Shown piece after piece: positions 1 to 7,991 of a DNA stretch of 64,000 nucleotides. Each line of letters opens with the position of its first letter. Positions within the stretch are counted from its first letter, which is position 1. Location of the stretch: assembly GCF_965227725.1 (NCBI RefSeq), contig NZ_CBDDGH010000005.1:1488001-1552000 (forward strand). Reading direction: 5' to 3'. The notes below the pieces were generated by a model, which was given only the letters and a program-made list of their open reading frames with translations, had not been told where the DNA came from and made no database searches. The stretch comes from Shimia sp965227725 (GTDB taxonomy: Bacteria > Pseudomonadota > Alphaproteobacteria > Rhodobacterales > Rhodobacteraceae). A program made the position numbers and the translations under genes.

Positions 1-417
1 CTCGTGGCCGCAGGCGAGCCCATGTCCTTTGGCCAGGATGATCTGGAGATCAACGGCCACGCGATTGAGGTGCGTATCAACGCTGAGAAACTGCCGGATT
101 TCGCTCCGCGTCCCGGCAAAATCACAGCCTACCACGCGCCTGGCGGCCTTGGCGTGCGCATGGACAGCGCGCTTTATGACGGCTACTCCATCCCGCCATA
201 TTACGACAGCCTGATCGGCAAGCTGATCGTGCATGGCCGCGACCGGGCCGAGGCGCTTGCACGTCTGGACCGCGCTCTGGGTGAGCTGATCATCGACGGC
301 ATCGAAACCACGACGCCGCTCTTCCACATGCTGCTTCAGGAAAAAGACATCCACACCGGCGAATACAACATTCACTGGTTGGAGAAGTGGCTCGACGCCA
401 ATATGGCGGAGGGCTGA
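1..417 (+). CDS. accC: Biotin carboxylase subunit of acetyl-CoA carboxylase, 3' part
   Basis: This is the C-terminal part (about 138 residues) of AccC, open through the left window edge. AccC carboxylates biotin on AccB with ATP and bicarbonate, the first step of fatty acid synthesis in the cytoplasm. The visible part is the biotin carboxylase C-terminal domain. The GHAIEVRINAE stretch carries the conserved Glu, Arg and Asn of the family active site, and is followed by the PYYDSLIGKL motif. The protein ends shortly after this domain with no biotinyl domain, so it is a free-standing AccC, unlike the longer PccA near 36 kb. aat follows on the same strand after 19 bases. Confidence 0.93.
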   Translation, partial: LVAAGEPMSFGQDDLEINGHAIEVRINAEKLPDFAPRPGKITAYHAPGGLGVRMDSALYDGYSIPPYYDSLIGKLIVHGRDRAEALARLDRALGELIIDGIETTTPLFHMLLQEKDIHTGEYNIHWLEKWLDANMAEG

Positions 418-436
418 TCCTGCTTGGGCGCGCATC

Positions 437-1087
437 ATGAGCGAGGTCACACCGGACCTCTTGATGCGCGCCTATGGCATGGGGGTGTTCCCCATGTCCG
501 AAAACCGCGATGACCCGGATATCTTCTGGGTGGACCCGATCCGCCGCGGTATTTTCCCCCTCGACGGATTCCACATCTCCCGCAGCTTGGCCCGCCGCAT
601 CCGGCGCGGCGCTTATGACGTGTCCCTGAACGCGGATTTTGAGGGGGTGCTTTATGGCTGCGCCGATCGCGATGAGACCTGGATCAACGCACAGATCCAC
701 CAGCTCTATGTCGATCTGCACCAGCGCGAACAGGCGCATTCTCTGGAGGTCTGGGACGGCTCCCGCTTGGTCGGTGGCATATATGGCGTGACCCTTGGTG
801 CCGCCTTCTTTGGTGAAAGCATGTTCTCCCGCGCCACAGACGCTTCCAAAGTGGCGCTCGCCTTTTTGATCGAACATCTGCGCCGCTGCGGCTTCACACT
901 GTTTGACACGCAATTTCTGACCGAACACCTCGCCTCACTGGGCGCCATAGAGGTGCCCCGCGCCGATTATCACCGGATGCTCACATGGGCGCAGCGTCAG
1001 GACGCTGACATCACCGCTCACTCGCTGCCGTCAGCCTCAGAGGTGCTGGCCTCAGCCACTTTGCAGCGCAAGACCCAGACGTCATAG
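437..1087 (+). CDS. aat: Leucyl/phenylalanyl-tRNA--protein transferase
   Basis: A 216-residue protein matching Aat at full length. Aat moves Leu or Phe from its tRNA to N-terminal Arg/Lys of proteins and so marks them for ClpAP through the N-end rule. Family stretches are clear: MRAYGMGVFPMSE near the N-terminus, WVDPIRRGIFPLDGFHIS around residue 33, ETWIN, and the core GGIYGVTLGAAFFGESMFS followed by FDTQFLTEHLASLGAIEV. The gene follows accC closely. Its last 70 bases overlap the 3' end of the opposite-strand DUF2155 gene. The ribosome-binding site is weak, so the start is less certain than the identity. Confidence 0.95.
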   Translation: MSEVTPDLLMRAYGMGVFPMSENRDDPDIFWVDPIRRGIFPLDGFHISRSLARRIRRGAYDVSLNADFEGVLYGCADRDETWINAQIHQLYVDLHQREQAHSLEVWDGSRLVGGIYGVTLGAAFFGESMFSRATDASKVALAFLIEHLRRCGFTLFDTQFLTEHLASLGAIEVPRADYHRMLTWAQRQDADITAHSLPSASEVLASATLQRKTQTS

Positions 1088-1509
1088 CGCGGGTGATCCA
1101 GCGCGCTCAGCGCCGGAGAGCTGGCAATCATCCAGCCCTGAAACAGATTTGCCCCTGCCCCCTGATCCTCAAAGACCGAGATAAACGCATAGGCTTCACC
1201 AGTGGCATTCTCGCTGGGGTGACGGCATTGCGCCATATCCACACGCAGGGTGCCAAAATTGACGCTATAGCCGTTTTGCAATTCAAAATCAGCCACTTGC
1301 CCGGTGAGCTTGTCCAGCCCCCGCAGCATCGCCCCTTCGCCCACCGAGGCGGCCACAACCGTTTCACTGGTCACATCGCCCAAAGGAATTTCCAGCGGCT
1401 CATAGCGCAGCGGCGCAATATCGAGCGTCTCGATGATGATCTCCTGCGCCACCGCGGGCGCCGCAGCCAAACCCGCCGTCAGCGCAAGCGCCGTTGCCGC
1501 CCTGCGCAT
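1018..1509 (-). CDS. DUF2155 domain protein, periplasmic
   Basis: A 163-residue protein. The start is placed at the ATG at 1509 because it opens directly with a signal peptide (MRRAATALALTAGLAAAPAVAQ). The mature part has the DUF2155 pattern: a segment binding LRGLDKLTGQVADFEL, then AFISVFED and LFQGWMIASSPALSALDHPRYDVWVLRC, with two Cys that could form a disulfide. Its biochemical function is unknown. In alphaproteobacteria it commonly sits beside mlaD and the NDUFA12 gene, as here. It starts 1 base after the mlaD stop, so it is probably co-translated. Its 3' end lies inside aat on the other strand. Confidence 0.88.
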   Translation of the reverse strand: MRRAATALALTAGLAAAPAVAQEIIIETLDIAPLRYEPLEIPLGDVTSETVVAASVGEGAMLRGLDKLTGQVADFELQNGYSVNFGTLRVDMAQCRHPSENATGEAYAFISVFEDQGAGANLFQGWMIASSPALSALDHPRYDVWVLRCKVAEASTSEADGSE

Positions 1510-1510
1510 C

Positions 1511-1960
1511 TCAGCTCTCTCCGCTGCCGCTGACAAACTTCAGCAACAGCGAGATCAGGCTGACAGAGCCCTGCGTGTCCTCAATCTCGTCACCGGCCTC
1601 AAAATTGAACGGCGAGCCACCCGGCAGGATTTCCACAAAGTTGCCGCCCAGCAGCCCCTCAGAGGAAATCACAACCGCACTGTCATCCGGCAGTTCAATG
1701 CCATTGGCGACGTTGAAATTCGCCGTCGCGCGGAAGGTGGCCGGGTCCAGCTGCACATCGGTCACCGTGCCGATTTTCACACCGGCCAGCCGCACATCCG
1801 TGCCCACGCTGATGCCCTCAATGGAGCGGAAAGATGCGTTCAGCCCATAGCCGCCCGTATCGCCCCCCACATTGGAAAACTGCGCGCCATACAGCAGAAA
1901 GCCTGCTGCCACCGCGACCACAGCCGCGCCTACAAAAGTCTCAGTACGTACCGCCGACAT
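1511..1960 (-). CDS. mlaD: MlaD-family outer-membrane lipid asymmetry protein
   Basis: A 149-residue MCE-domain protein. MlaD is anchored in the inner membrane and forms the periplasmic lipid-carrying ring of the Mla ABC system, which returns mislocalised phospholipids from the outer membrane. One transmembrane helix (residues about 8-26) is followed by the MCE domain (about 38-115) with GISVGTDVRLAGVKIGTV and LGGNFVEILPGG. Length and layout match MlaD. The other Mla genes are not in the window. It lies 7 bases after the NDUFA12 stop and 1 base before the DUF2155 start, so the three form one minus-strand unit. Confidence 0.93.
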   Translation of the reverse strand: MSAVRTETFVGAAVVAVAAGFLLYGAQFSNVGGDTGGYGLNASFRSIEGISVGTDVRLAGVKIGTVTDVQLDPATFRATANFNVANGIELPDDSAVVISSEGLLGGNFVEILPGGSPFNFEAGDEIEDTQGSVSLISLLLKFVSGSGES

Positions 1961-1967
1961 GGGCTAA

Positions 1968-2357
1968 TTACTCCGGGCTCCAAGCCTCATAATCAGAGCG
2001 CTCTACCGGAGCTTTGCCCGTGGCTCTGATCGATCCTGCCGGCGCATAGGCCAAAGCCGAGCCGGTCACATTTTCCTGATGTGGGATTTCCCACGTTTTA
2101 TGCGCCAATGGTTTTTCGGAGGGCACCTCGTCAAAGGTCCGGTGCAGCCAGCCATGCCAATCCGCGCCCACGCGGCTGGCTTCGGCTTCACCGTTGTAGA
2201 TCACCCAGCGTTTTGAATCATTGGCGTTGCGGTAATAGACATTGCCTTCAGCATCTTCCCCAACTTTGATGCCTTTGCGCATCGTATAGAGTTTGGTGTT
2301 CAGCGTGGCGCCATTCCACCAGGTCAATACGTTGTTGATTGTGCTCAGAATGCCCAT
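1968..2357 (-). CDS. NDUFA12-like accessory subunit of NADH:ubiquinone oxidoreductase
   Basis: A 129-residue homologue of mitochondrial NDUFA12 (B17.2), a peripheral subunit of complex I at the membrane/matrix-arm junction, found in many alphaproteobacteria. The start at 2357 (MGILSTINNVLTWWNGATL) is preferred over one 12 codons upstream, because GGAG lies a suitable distance before it and homologues begin this way. Diagnostic stretches are WNGATLNTKLYT, GNVYYR, RWVIYNGE and DWHGWLH followed by W.IPHQENVTGS. The nuo operon itself is not in this window. It heads the unit with mlaD and the DUF2155 gene. Confidence 0.93.
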   Translation of the reverse strand: MGILSTINNVLTWWNGATLNTKLYTMRKGIKVGEDAEGNVYYRNANDSKRWVIYNGEAEASRVGADWHGWLHRTFDEVPSEKPLAHKTWEIPHQENVTGSALAYAPAGSIRATGKAPVERSDYEAWSPE

Positions 2358-2459
2358 GGGAGTCTCCGCAAATACATGTTCCATATGGACCATTTGCCCT
2401 CAAAGGTCCAGTCCGCAGAACCCCTTGGTAAAGAGATCGCGAACAGGGCCTGCGCGCGG

Positions 2460-2870
2460 TCACTGCGCTTGCGCGTTTTGCTCGCAAAATGTCAGCTTAT
2501 TGCCAAAGGGATCGGTCACTTTCACCTGCTGGCCCCAGGGCATGGTCTCAAGCCCCAGCCGCAGGTTTTCCGGGTTGCGCGCAACAAGCTCCGCATGAAA
2601 GGCCTCCACGCCCTCCATCGGCACAAAGCAGCCGCTCCCCGGGGTCGCATCGCCAAAATGCTCGGTCAGATGCAACAGACAGTTCTGTCGGGAAATCTGC
2701 ATATATAGCGGGAAATCCACATCGTGGCGATGTTCCCAATCTTTGGAAAAACCCAGAAAATCCAGATAGAAAGCCCGCGCATGGGCCTCATCAAACATCC
2801 GCAAGATCGGGATGGCTGATTTCAGGACGCTGCCGCCCTCATGGCCGCCTTGTGAAGCTGTTTCCGCCAT
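2460..2870 (-). CDS. Glyoxalase/bleomycin-resistance superfamily protein
   Basis: A 136-residue single-domain vicinal-oxygen-chelate (VOC) protein. It opens with SAIPILRMFDEAHARAFYLDFLGF and contains FPLYMQISRQNCLLHLTEHFGD and a closing WGQQVKVTDPFGNKLTFCE. This resembles the bleomycin-resistance-type branch, which works as a dimer with paired beta-alpha-beta modules. Members include drug-binding proteins without catalysis and metal-dependent lyases or dioxygenases; the substrate cannot be told here. The gene is alone on the minus strand and the ribosome-binding site is weak. Confidence 0.85.
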   Translation of the reverse strand: MAETASQGGHEGGSVLKSAIPILRMFDEAHARAFYLDFLGFSKDWEHRHDVDFPLYMQISRQNCLLHLTEHFGDATPGSGCFVPMEGVEAFHAELVARNPENLRLGLETMPWGQQVKVTDPFGNKLTFCEQNAQAQ

Positions 2871-3079
2871 AGGTCCCCGCCGCTCCCGTCAGAGTTGAAA
2901 CGCATTCTCCCTTCACCAAAGGCCACCGTCTGCGCGTTGTCAATCTTCTTGACCTAAGGGTATGGGAAACCCGACGCATCTCAGCAAGAAACGGCCAAAT
3001 GCGTAAAATACGAACGGTCAAAGGTATCTAAGGGAGTTTCCTTTATCGATGGGTCAAACGGCCCACAAAGGATGATCTC

Positions 3080-4195
3080 ATGGTAATGCGCAAATTCATG
3101 GCCAGCGACAGTCAGGCGCTGAAGATCACCTCCGACAGCCCGTTTGGCACCGCAGGCAGCTCCATCATCAACAACTCCTCGACCCCGGATGGCACCGTAT
3201 TCCAATTCACCGGCGGCTATCAGGATTTCATGATCTCGCTGGAGGACAGCAGCAGCGACACCTCCATGTTCAACGACAACGCCGAGGACAACCACGTCAT
3301 CGTCGACGGTAAGGGCTTGGTGGCAGATGGCACCAAGGTGGAATCTGAGTCCCACATCTATGTGCAAAAACTGGATGACCACGGCTTTCCAACCGGCCCC
3401 CAGATCAAACTCACCGTCTTCTCACAAGGCGGAAACGCGTCAGACGTCTGGGGATTTGCCACCGACGCCTCGCTTGTGGATGGTGCAAAATACGTCAAAG
3501 TCATGGGCAGCAACTACGGGGACAGCAAATACAGCGATTTCAAAGATGTGGATGGCGTGCCCTGCTTTGCCGCAAACACCCATATCGCCACCCCAGCAGG
3601 CCCCCGCAAAGTTCAGGATCTCTGCCCCGGCGATCTGGTTCTGACCTTTGATCACGGCCCCCAACCCGTGCAATGGGCGACCGCCACCCATAAGGCGCTG
3701 TCTGCGGGCTCAAAGCACCACCCGATCCTCATTTCAGCGGGTGCGCTCGGCTGCGATCTGCCGTTTCGCGATCTGATTGTCTCCCCTCAGCACCGGGTGC
3801 TGATCCGCCAACAGGACGCTGAGATCTTTACCCCGGCCAAGGCGTTGACCTCTCTGGCTGGTATCCGGGTGCTCTCTGAATGGCAGGAGGTGGAATATGT
3901 TCATATTCTGCTGCCAAACCACGCGGTGATTTTGTCCGAAGGGCTTGCAACCGAAAGCTTCTTTCCCGGCCCCATGGCCCTCGCCGCCCTGTCTGAGGAA
4001 AACCGCAGCGCACTGAGTGCCCAGATTGGTAGCAGCAACGCCTACGCAGACACCTGTCGCCCCACTTTGTCGGTGCGCCAGACCCGCGACTGGCTCACTG
4101 AGCGGCCTGCGGCGGCGCAAGGCGACCTCGGGTACGGCTTTCAAACCCTTCAGGAAAACCGGAGGGCAGAGATCACCCGCTCTCTCAGCGCCTGA
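3080..4195 (+). CDS. Hint (Hedgehog/intein) domain-containing protein
   Basis: A 371-residue protein with an N-terminal region (about 1-158) that is acidic, Gly/Ser/Asp-rich and beta-prone. A Hint domain runs from about 160 to 305. It begins with VPCFAANTHIATPAGPRKVQDLCPGDLVLT, where Cys162 is in the autoprocessing position. It continues with a LIVSPQHRVLI stretch holding a conserved His and ends near LPNHAVILSEGLATESFFPG. Such proteins are common in Rhodobacteraceae, often secreted without a classical signal peptide; whether they self-cleave is not established. AAAGGA seven bases before the ATG supports the start. It converges with the DMT gene, 3 bases apart. Confidence 0.87.
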   Translation: MVMRKFMASDSQALKITSDSPFGTAGSSIINNSSTPDGTVFQFTGGYQDFMISLEDSSSDTSMFNDNAEDNHVIVDGKGLVADGTKVESESHIYVQKLDDHGFPTGPQIKLTVFSQGGNASDVWGFATDASLVDGAKYVKVMGSNYGDSKYSDFKDVDGVPCFAANTHIATPAGPRKVQDLCPGDLVLTFDHGPQPVQWATATHKALSAGSKHHPILISAGALGCDLPFRDLIVSPQHRVLIRQQDAEIFTPAKALTSLAGIRVLSEWQEVEYVHILLPNHAVILSEGLATESFFPGPMALAALSEENRSALSAQIGSSNAYADTCRPTLSVRQTRDWLTERPAAAQGDLGYGFQTLQENRRAEITRSLSA

Positions 4196-4198
4196 TCC

Positions 4199-5083
4199 TC
4201 ACCGCTTCCCGCGCCAGAGGATCACAAGCCCTGAGAGCACGATCAGCAGGCTGCCTGCGATCATCATCGCGTCGAGCCCTTCACCAAACACGATCACTCC
4301 GAGCGCCACGCCAAACAGCAAACGGCTGTAGCGGAACGGCGTCACCGCAGAGACCTCCCCGGTGCGCATCGCCCGCATCAGCGCGCTATAGGCAAAGACG
4401 CCACAGGCCACCGCCGCCGCCACCGCCAGAAGCGCATTTGGCTGCGGGGTGTGAAACGGCTGCTGCTCCCACAGCGCCCCATAAAGCGCTCCGGCCAGCA
4501 CAATCGCCAGAAACCCATAGAGCCCCAAAACAGCCGTCCCAAGGCTCGCAGGCGCCGCGCGGCTGGCCAGATCACGCCCGGCAAAGCCCAGCATCCCGCC
4601 AACCGCCAGCAGCGACAACAGGGTGAAACTGTCCCCGCCGGGGCGCACCACCAGCACAACGCCCAGCAGCCCGATCACAATCGCGAGCCAGCGCCGCCAA
4701 CCCACACGTTCGCCCAGCACCAGCGCCGCAAAGGCCACCACCACAATCGGCGTGGCCTGCAGGATCACCGTGGTTGAGGACAGCGGCGTCAGCGCCAGAG
4801 ACAGGGTGAAAAACAGCCGCCCAAAAATCTCGAAAAACACCCGCACCTGCATTGGGCGCGACAGCACCTCCTTGGGGGCCAGCGGCTGCCCTTTGGCGCG
4901 CAGCCACAGGGCAAACACCATGGCCCCGCCCGCCCCGAACAACACCATCACCTGCGCGATCGGCAGGCTCTGGGCGGCGGCCTTCAAAAAGGCATCCTCC
5001 ACCGCAAACCCGGCCATGGCCGCGACCATAAACAGGCTGCCCAACCGATTGGCCGCGCGATCCGTGGCAATATGAGAGGTCAT
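4199..5083 (-). CDS. DMT-superfamily (EamA) transporter
   Basis: A 294-residue inner-membrane protein with about ten hydrophobic helices in two EamA repeats. The first holds FGRLFFTLSLALTPLSSTTVILQATPIVVVAFAALVLGERV and the second PFRYSRLLFGVALGVIVFGEG. Members export small metabolites such as amino acids; the substrate cannot be read from sequence. Residues such as MARIPI-like signatures of the second DMT gene at 53.5 kb are absent, so the two are not recent duplicates. No good ribosome-binding site is seen before the ATG. The gene stands alone. Confidence 0.88.
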   Translation of the reverse strand: MTSHIATDRAANRLGSLFMVAAMAGFAVEDAFLKAAAQSLPIAQVMVLFGAGGAMVFALWLRAKGQPLAPKEVLSRPMQVRVFFEIFGRLFFTLSLALTPLSSTTVILQATPIVVVAFAALVLGERVGWRRWLAIVIGLLGVVLVVRPGGDSFTLLSLLAVGGMLGFAGRDLASRAAPASLGTAVLGLYGFLAIVLAGALYGALWEQQPFHTPQPNALLAVAAAVACGVFAYSALMRAMRTGEVSAVTPFRYSRLLFGVALGVIVFGEGLDAMMIAGSLLIVLSGLVILWRGKR

Positions 5084-5119
5084 GTCAAAGCGCTTTCGCT
5101 GAGGGCTGCGGACATAGCG

Positions 5120-5503
5120 TTAAGAAGACACGCGGGCGGTGACTTCGATCTCGATCTTCATCGCTTCTTCCATGAGATCTGCAATGATCATCGTCGCCGC
5201 TGGCTTGGCCTTCGCAAAAACCTCACTGGTCACCGGCCAGCATTTCTCGAAATCACTGCCGTCGGGCAGGATGTAGTTCACCCGCACCACATCATCGAGG
5301 CTGCTGCCCGCTTCCTCAAGCGCCTTACCGATGGTCGCCAGCGTGTTGCGGCACTGATCCACTACATCCTCAGGCAGGGTCATGGTCTCATAATCATAGC
5401 CCGTGGTGCCGGACACAAAGACCCAGCCATCCGCCACAACCGCGCGGGAATAGCCGATTTTTTCTTCAAAGGGAGATCCGGTGGAAATGTGACGTACAGC
5501 CAT
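5120..5503 (-). CDS. RidA-family protein lacking the catalytic arginine
   Basis: A 127-residue YjgF/YER057c/UK114 protein. RidA members form trimers and hydrolyse reactive enamine/imine intermediates from PLP enzymes. Typical features are GYSRAVVADGWVFVSGTTGYD, DVVDQCRNTLATIGKALEEAG, VVRVNYILPD and the ending KIEIEVTA. In canonical RidA (for example E. coli Arg105) the last strand is preceded by PAR; here the sequence is KPAATMIIADL, so the Arg that binds the substrate carboxylate is missing. The family assignment is firm. Imine deaminase activity is doubtful; this looks like one of the Arg-less Rid subgroups. Confidence 0.9.
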   Translation of the reverse strand: MAVRHISTGSPFEEKIGYSRAVVADGWVFVSGTTGYDYETMTLPEDVVDQCRNTLATIGKALEEAGSSLDDVVRVNYILPDGSDFEKCWPVTSEVFAKAKPAATMIIADLMEEAMKIEIEVTARVSS

Positions 5504-5759
5504 GATGCGCTCCTGAATTTCTGTTCAGGTCAGACATCCTCCGGTAGAGGGGAACTGTCAATGGCTACCGACGTCAGGTCGGCATGCGAATGGTTTTGGC
5601 AGTTCACCGAAGGCGTCACTTTGCGCTCGGCATAAGTCCCTAGGCCAGCATCACATCCATCCTTCGAGCCCAAGCGACCAAGACCAGCCCCGCCCCCCAA
5701 AAACCACGTCACACAACGCGCCCCTCCTCAACAAGAGGCGCGCTGCCAAGCGGGCACGA
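5504..5759. other. Intergenic space with a terminator-like inverted repeat
   Basis: No convincing gene lies in these 256 bases. Around 5718-5742 an imperfect inverted repeat pairs a GCGCCCCTC-type arm with GAGGCGCGC. On the minus strand it would follow the stop of the SRPBCC gene and may end its transcript, although no strong T run follows. A short CCGAC/GTCGG palindrome lies around 5564-5578. A 60-codon minus-strand frame here has atypical composition and no ribosome-binding site, and was not called. Confidence 0.4.
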
Positions 5760-6355
5760 TCAGCGCTCTACAGCGGCCTTAAGCTCACTGTTGAACAGCT
5801 GATATCCTGCAAACAGCTGGCTCACGAAATTCACCGCATAGGGGTTATCCACAATCTCATCTGACTGGGTGAACAGCGTTTGCCGCCACAGGCTTCCACC
5901 GCGTAAATATGGTTGTCATGCCCCCCGCCAAGCTCCACCGGGAAGGGGTCGGACCACCCGATTTTTTGGCCATCTTCAAAAATCAGCTTATGCGGAATGT
6001 CATTTGAAATCGGCTGTCCCGCATCATCCACACCAAACAGGAAGGTCACCACCACGCTGCCGCCATTTTTAATCTCGCCGGTCATCCCCTGCAGCGTGCC
6101 TGTGCTCCAACTGGCCATATCCTCAAAATTTGTCAACGTCGCCCAGACCTGAGCTGGCGCAGCGTCGATCAGGATGGATGTGCTGATGCTGGCATGCGTC
6201 GCGCTGAGCTGAGCAATGCCACCGCGCATCATCGCGTCGTCACAGGCCCCATGTGATGTGTGACCTGCGCCACCAGCCAGCACGGGCGTGCCTAAGCTGA
6301 GTGCAAGACATGTGGCGGCAGCGCAGGCGGATGTGATGGTGTGTGAACGTGTCAT
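5760..6355 (-). pseudogene. SRPBCC-family exported protein, frameshifted
   Basis: This reads as a START/Bet v1-like SRPBCC protein with a signal peptide (start at 6355, with AGGAG five bases upstream). The N-terminal frame gives ILIDAAPAQVWATLTNFEDM through to HIYAVEACGGK. It then runs out of frame and stops near 5831. Restoring one A in the AAA run (TTT at 5879-5881 on the plus strand) lets reading continue as GGKTLFTQSDEIVDNPYAVNF and end ELKAAVER at 5762. The intact protein would have 198 residues. Either the gene is broken by one base or the base was lost in sequencing. The divergent AraC-type gene is a likely regulator. Confidence 0.82.
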
Positions 6356-6505
6356 ATGTGCTCCTAAGATCTGATGATCTCTGTCTAGGGCGCAATCCGC
6401 GCAGCGTCTTGCCAGATCCTCCGGCAAACCTGCCAATTCCTCTGAGGATACATTTTTCCGTGATCTTTGGCGGCGTGGTTGCTAGGAAGCGATAAGGGAG
6501 GCTCC

Positions 6506-7378
6506 ATGTCACAGGACAGACTACAGCGCTTAGCAAAACAGTTTCAAATCAACGAAAACAGCCCGGCAGCGGCCCATTTGCCCGCGGCGCATGTGTTTGA
6601 GCGTGATGAGGTCAGTGAGTTTGAAACCATTCTCTACAATCCCTTCATCTGCCTGATCCTTCAGGGACAGAAGGAATTGCTCATGGGGCAGACCTCCATC
6701 ACCCTGTCCCCCGGCGATGCCTTTCTGGTGAGCCATGACCTGCCCGTCACCGCAAAGATCCTTGAGGCCAGCCCGGAGCGGCCCTACCTTGCCTTGGTGT
6801 TTGCCCTGGATCTCGGGATCCTGCGCGGCCTTTATGAGCAGGTCGGCGATGTGATCTCAGCAGAGGCTTCGGCCAGCGTTTTGTCCACCACCGTCGCAGA
6901 CCCTGCCTACATTGCGCCCATGGCGCGCTATCTCGAACTGGTGAACGCCCCGCTGGATGCACAGGTGCTTGGCCCGATGCACCTGAGAGAAATCCACTTT
7001 CGGTTGCTGATGTCCCCGATCGGCGGGATGTTGCGGAACCTGCTTTTGGTCAACAGCCATGCCAGCCGCATTGCCAAAGCCATATTGCAGATCAAAGAGA
7101 AGTTCCGCGAGCCGCTGGTGGTGGCCGACCTTGCCGATATCGCGGGGATGAGCCCATCCTCATTTCATGAGCATTTCAAATCCGTGATGGGCATCACGCC
7201 GCTGCAATACCAAAAAGACCTGCGCATGATTGAGGCGCGCGACCTGATTATGCGCGGCGCCTGCTCTGTCTCGACGGTGGGCTTTGAAGTCGGCTATCAA
7301 AGCGCCACCCATTTCAGCCGCGACTATTCTCGCAAATTCGGCAGCCCTCCCAGAGATCACCTTGGGCGGGCCAGGTGA
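6506..7378 (+). CDS. AraC-family transcriptional regulator (AraC_N type)
   Basis: A 290-residue regulator. GGGAGG at 6496-6501 fixes the ATG at 6506. The N-terminal half is a cupin-like effector domain of the AraC_N type (FICLILQGQKELLMGQTSI, then PGDAFLVSHDLPVTAKI). The last 100 residues hold two helix-turn-helix motifs (ADLADIAGMSPSSFHEHFKS and VSTVGFEVGYQSATHFSRDY) followed by GSPPRDH. Ligand and targets are unknown. It is divergent from the frameshifted SRPBCC gene with 150 bases between the two starts, a common arrangement for control of the neighbour. A loss of that neighbour's function would leave the regulator without its obvious target. Confidence 0.92.
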   Translation: MSQDRLQRLAKQFQINENSPAAAHLPAAHVFERDEVSEFETILYNPFICLILQGQKELLMGQTSITLSPGDAFLVSHDLPVTAKILEASPERPYLALVFALDLGILRGLYEQVGDVISAEASASVLSTTVADPAYIAPMARYLELVNAPLDAQVLGPMHLREIHFRLLMSPIGGMLRNLLLVNSHASRIAKAILQIKEKFREPLVVADLADIAGMSPSSFHEHFKSVMGITPLQYQKDLRMIEARDLIMRGACSVSTVGFEVGYQSATHFSRDYSRKFGSPPRDHLGRAR

Positions 7379-7423
7379 GTCATATCAGAAGTTGCAGATT
7401 TACCGCCCGCCGCCTCACTCAGC

Positions 7424-7693
7424 CTAGCGCTTCCAGAAACGTTTGGACTTCGGCTTTTGCCCCTGCAGATGTTTCTTCAGATCGGTAAACCCGCCAATCT
7501 TGACCCCATCAATGAAAATCAGCGGCGTGGTGGTGATGTGATGCTTGTCTTTGAACGCATCCGTCTCCCGCCGCGTGCGCAGCACATGTTCCTCAATCTC
7601 AAACTTCTCCCGCTTGAGCAGGTCACGCGCAGCGGTGCCATAGCCACAGGTATAATTGGGCAGATCCATGCGATAGAGTACGGCTTTGGGCAT
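7424..7693 (-). CDS. Glutaredoxin-like protein with a CGYG site
   Basis: An 89-residue thioredoxin-fold protein. The start at 7693 is chosen because AAAGGA lies nine bases upstream and the fold begins directly (MPKAVLYRMDLPNYTCGYGTAARDLL). The active site reads CGYG rather than the dithiol CPYC, closest in pattern to the CGFS of monothiol glutaredoxins. The cis-Pro motif TTTPLIFIDG and the GGFTDLKKHL glutathione-binding end are present. This supports a glutathione-dependent monothiol redox or iron-sulfur role, but that role is inferred. The C-terminus is very basic (QKPKSKRFWKR). Confidence 0.88.
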   Translation of the reverse strand: MPKAVLYRMDLPNYTCGYGTAARDLLKREKFEIEEHVLRTRRETDAFKDKHHITTTPLIFIDGVKIGGFTDLKKHLQGQKPKSKRFWKR

Positions 7694-7780
7694 TTGAACA
7701 GGTCCTTTGTTAGCGCGCCCGATATTGGCCCCCGCGCCCCCAATGGCAACCAGCCGCCCGCTCACATTTGCGTGCGCGAC

Positions 7781-7850
7781 GCCTTCTCATTCGTCAAATA
7801 TCCTGGGGTGAATGCGCGCCGAGCGCGCAGAGGGGCAAAGCCCCTTTCCA
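7781..7850 (-). repeat. Roseobacter-type intergenic motif with adjoining hairpins
   Basis: On the minus strand the stretch 7810-7781 reads with an AGGATATTT core followed by AATGAGAAGG. The same pattern recurs in four more intergenic spaces of this window, always on the minus strand. Next to it (about 7814-7831) lies a GCGCGCCGAGCGCGC-type hairpin. At about 7833-7849 there is a second hairpin, AGGGGC-AAA-GCCCCT. The group sits between the decayed membrane gene and the glutaredoxin gene and could terminate the former. The rest of 7694-7991 holds nothing recognisable and is AT-richer than its surroundings. Confidence 0.5.
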
Positions 7851-7991
7851 CCTGTCAAACAGACGCGCCGCCCCAAGTTAAAGATCTAACAACCTGAACC
7901 ACTGCACAAACCCATACGATACCTACTTTGACCGATGCTACCGCGCGGCTTAATCTCAGTCGCTAAGCTTTGGTAGTAGCAAGGCTCGCGT

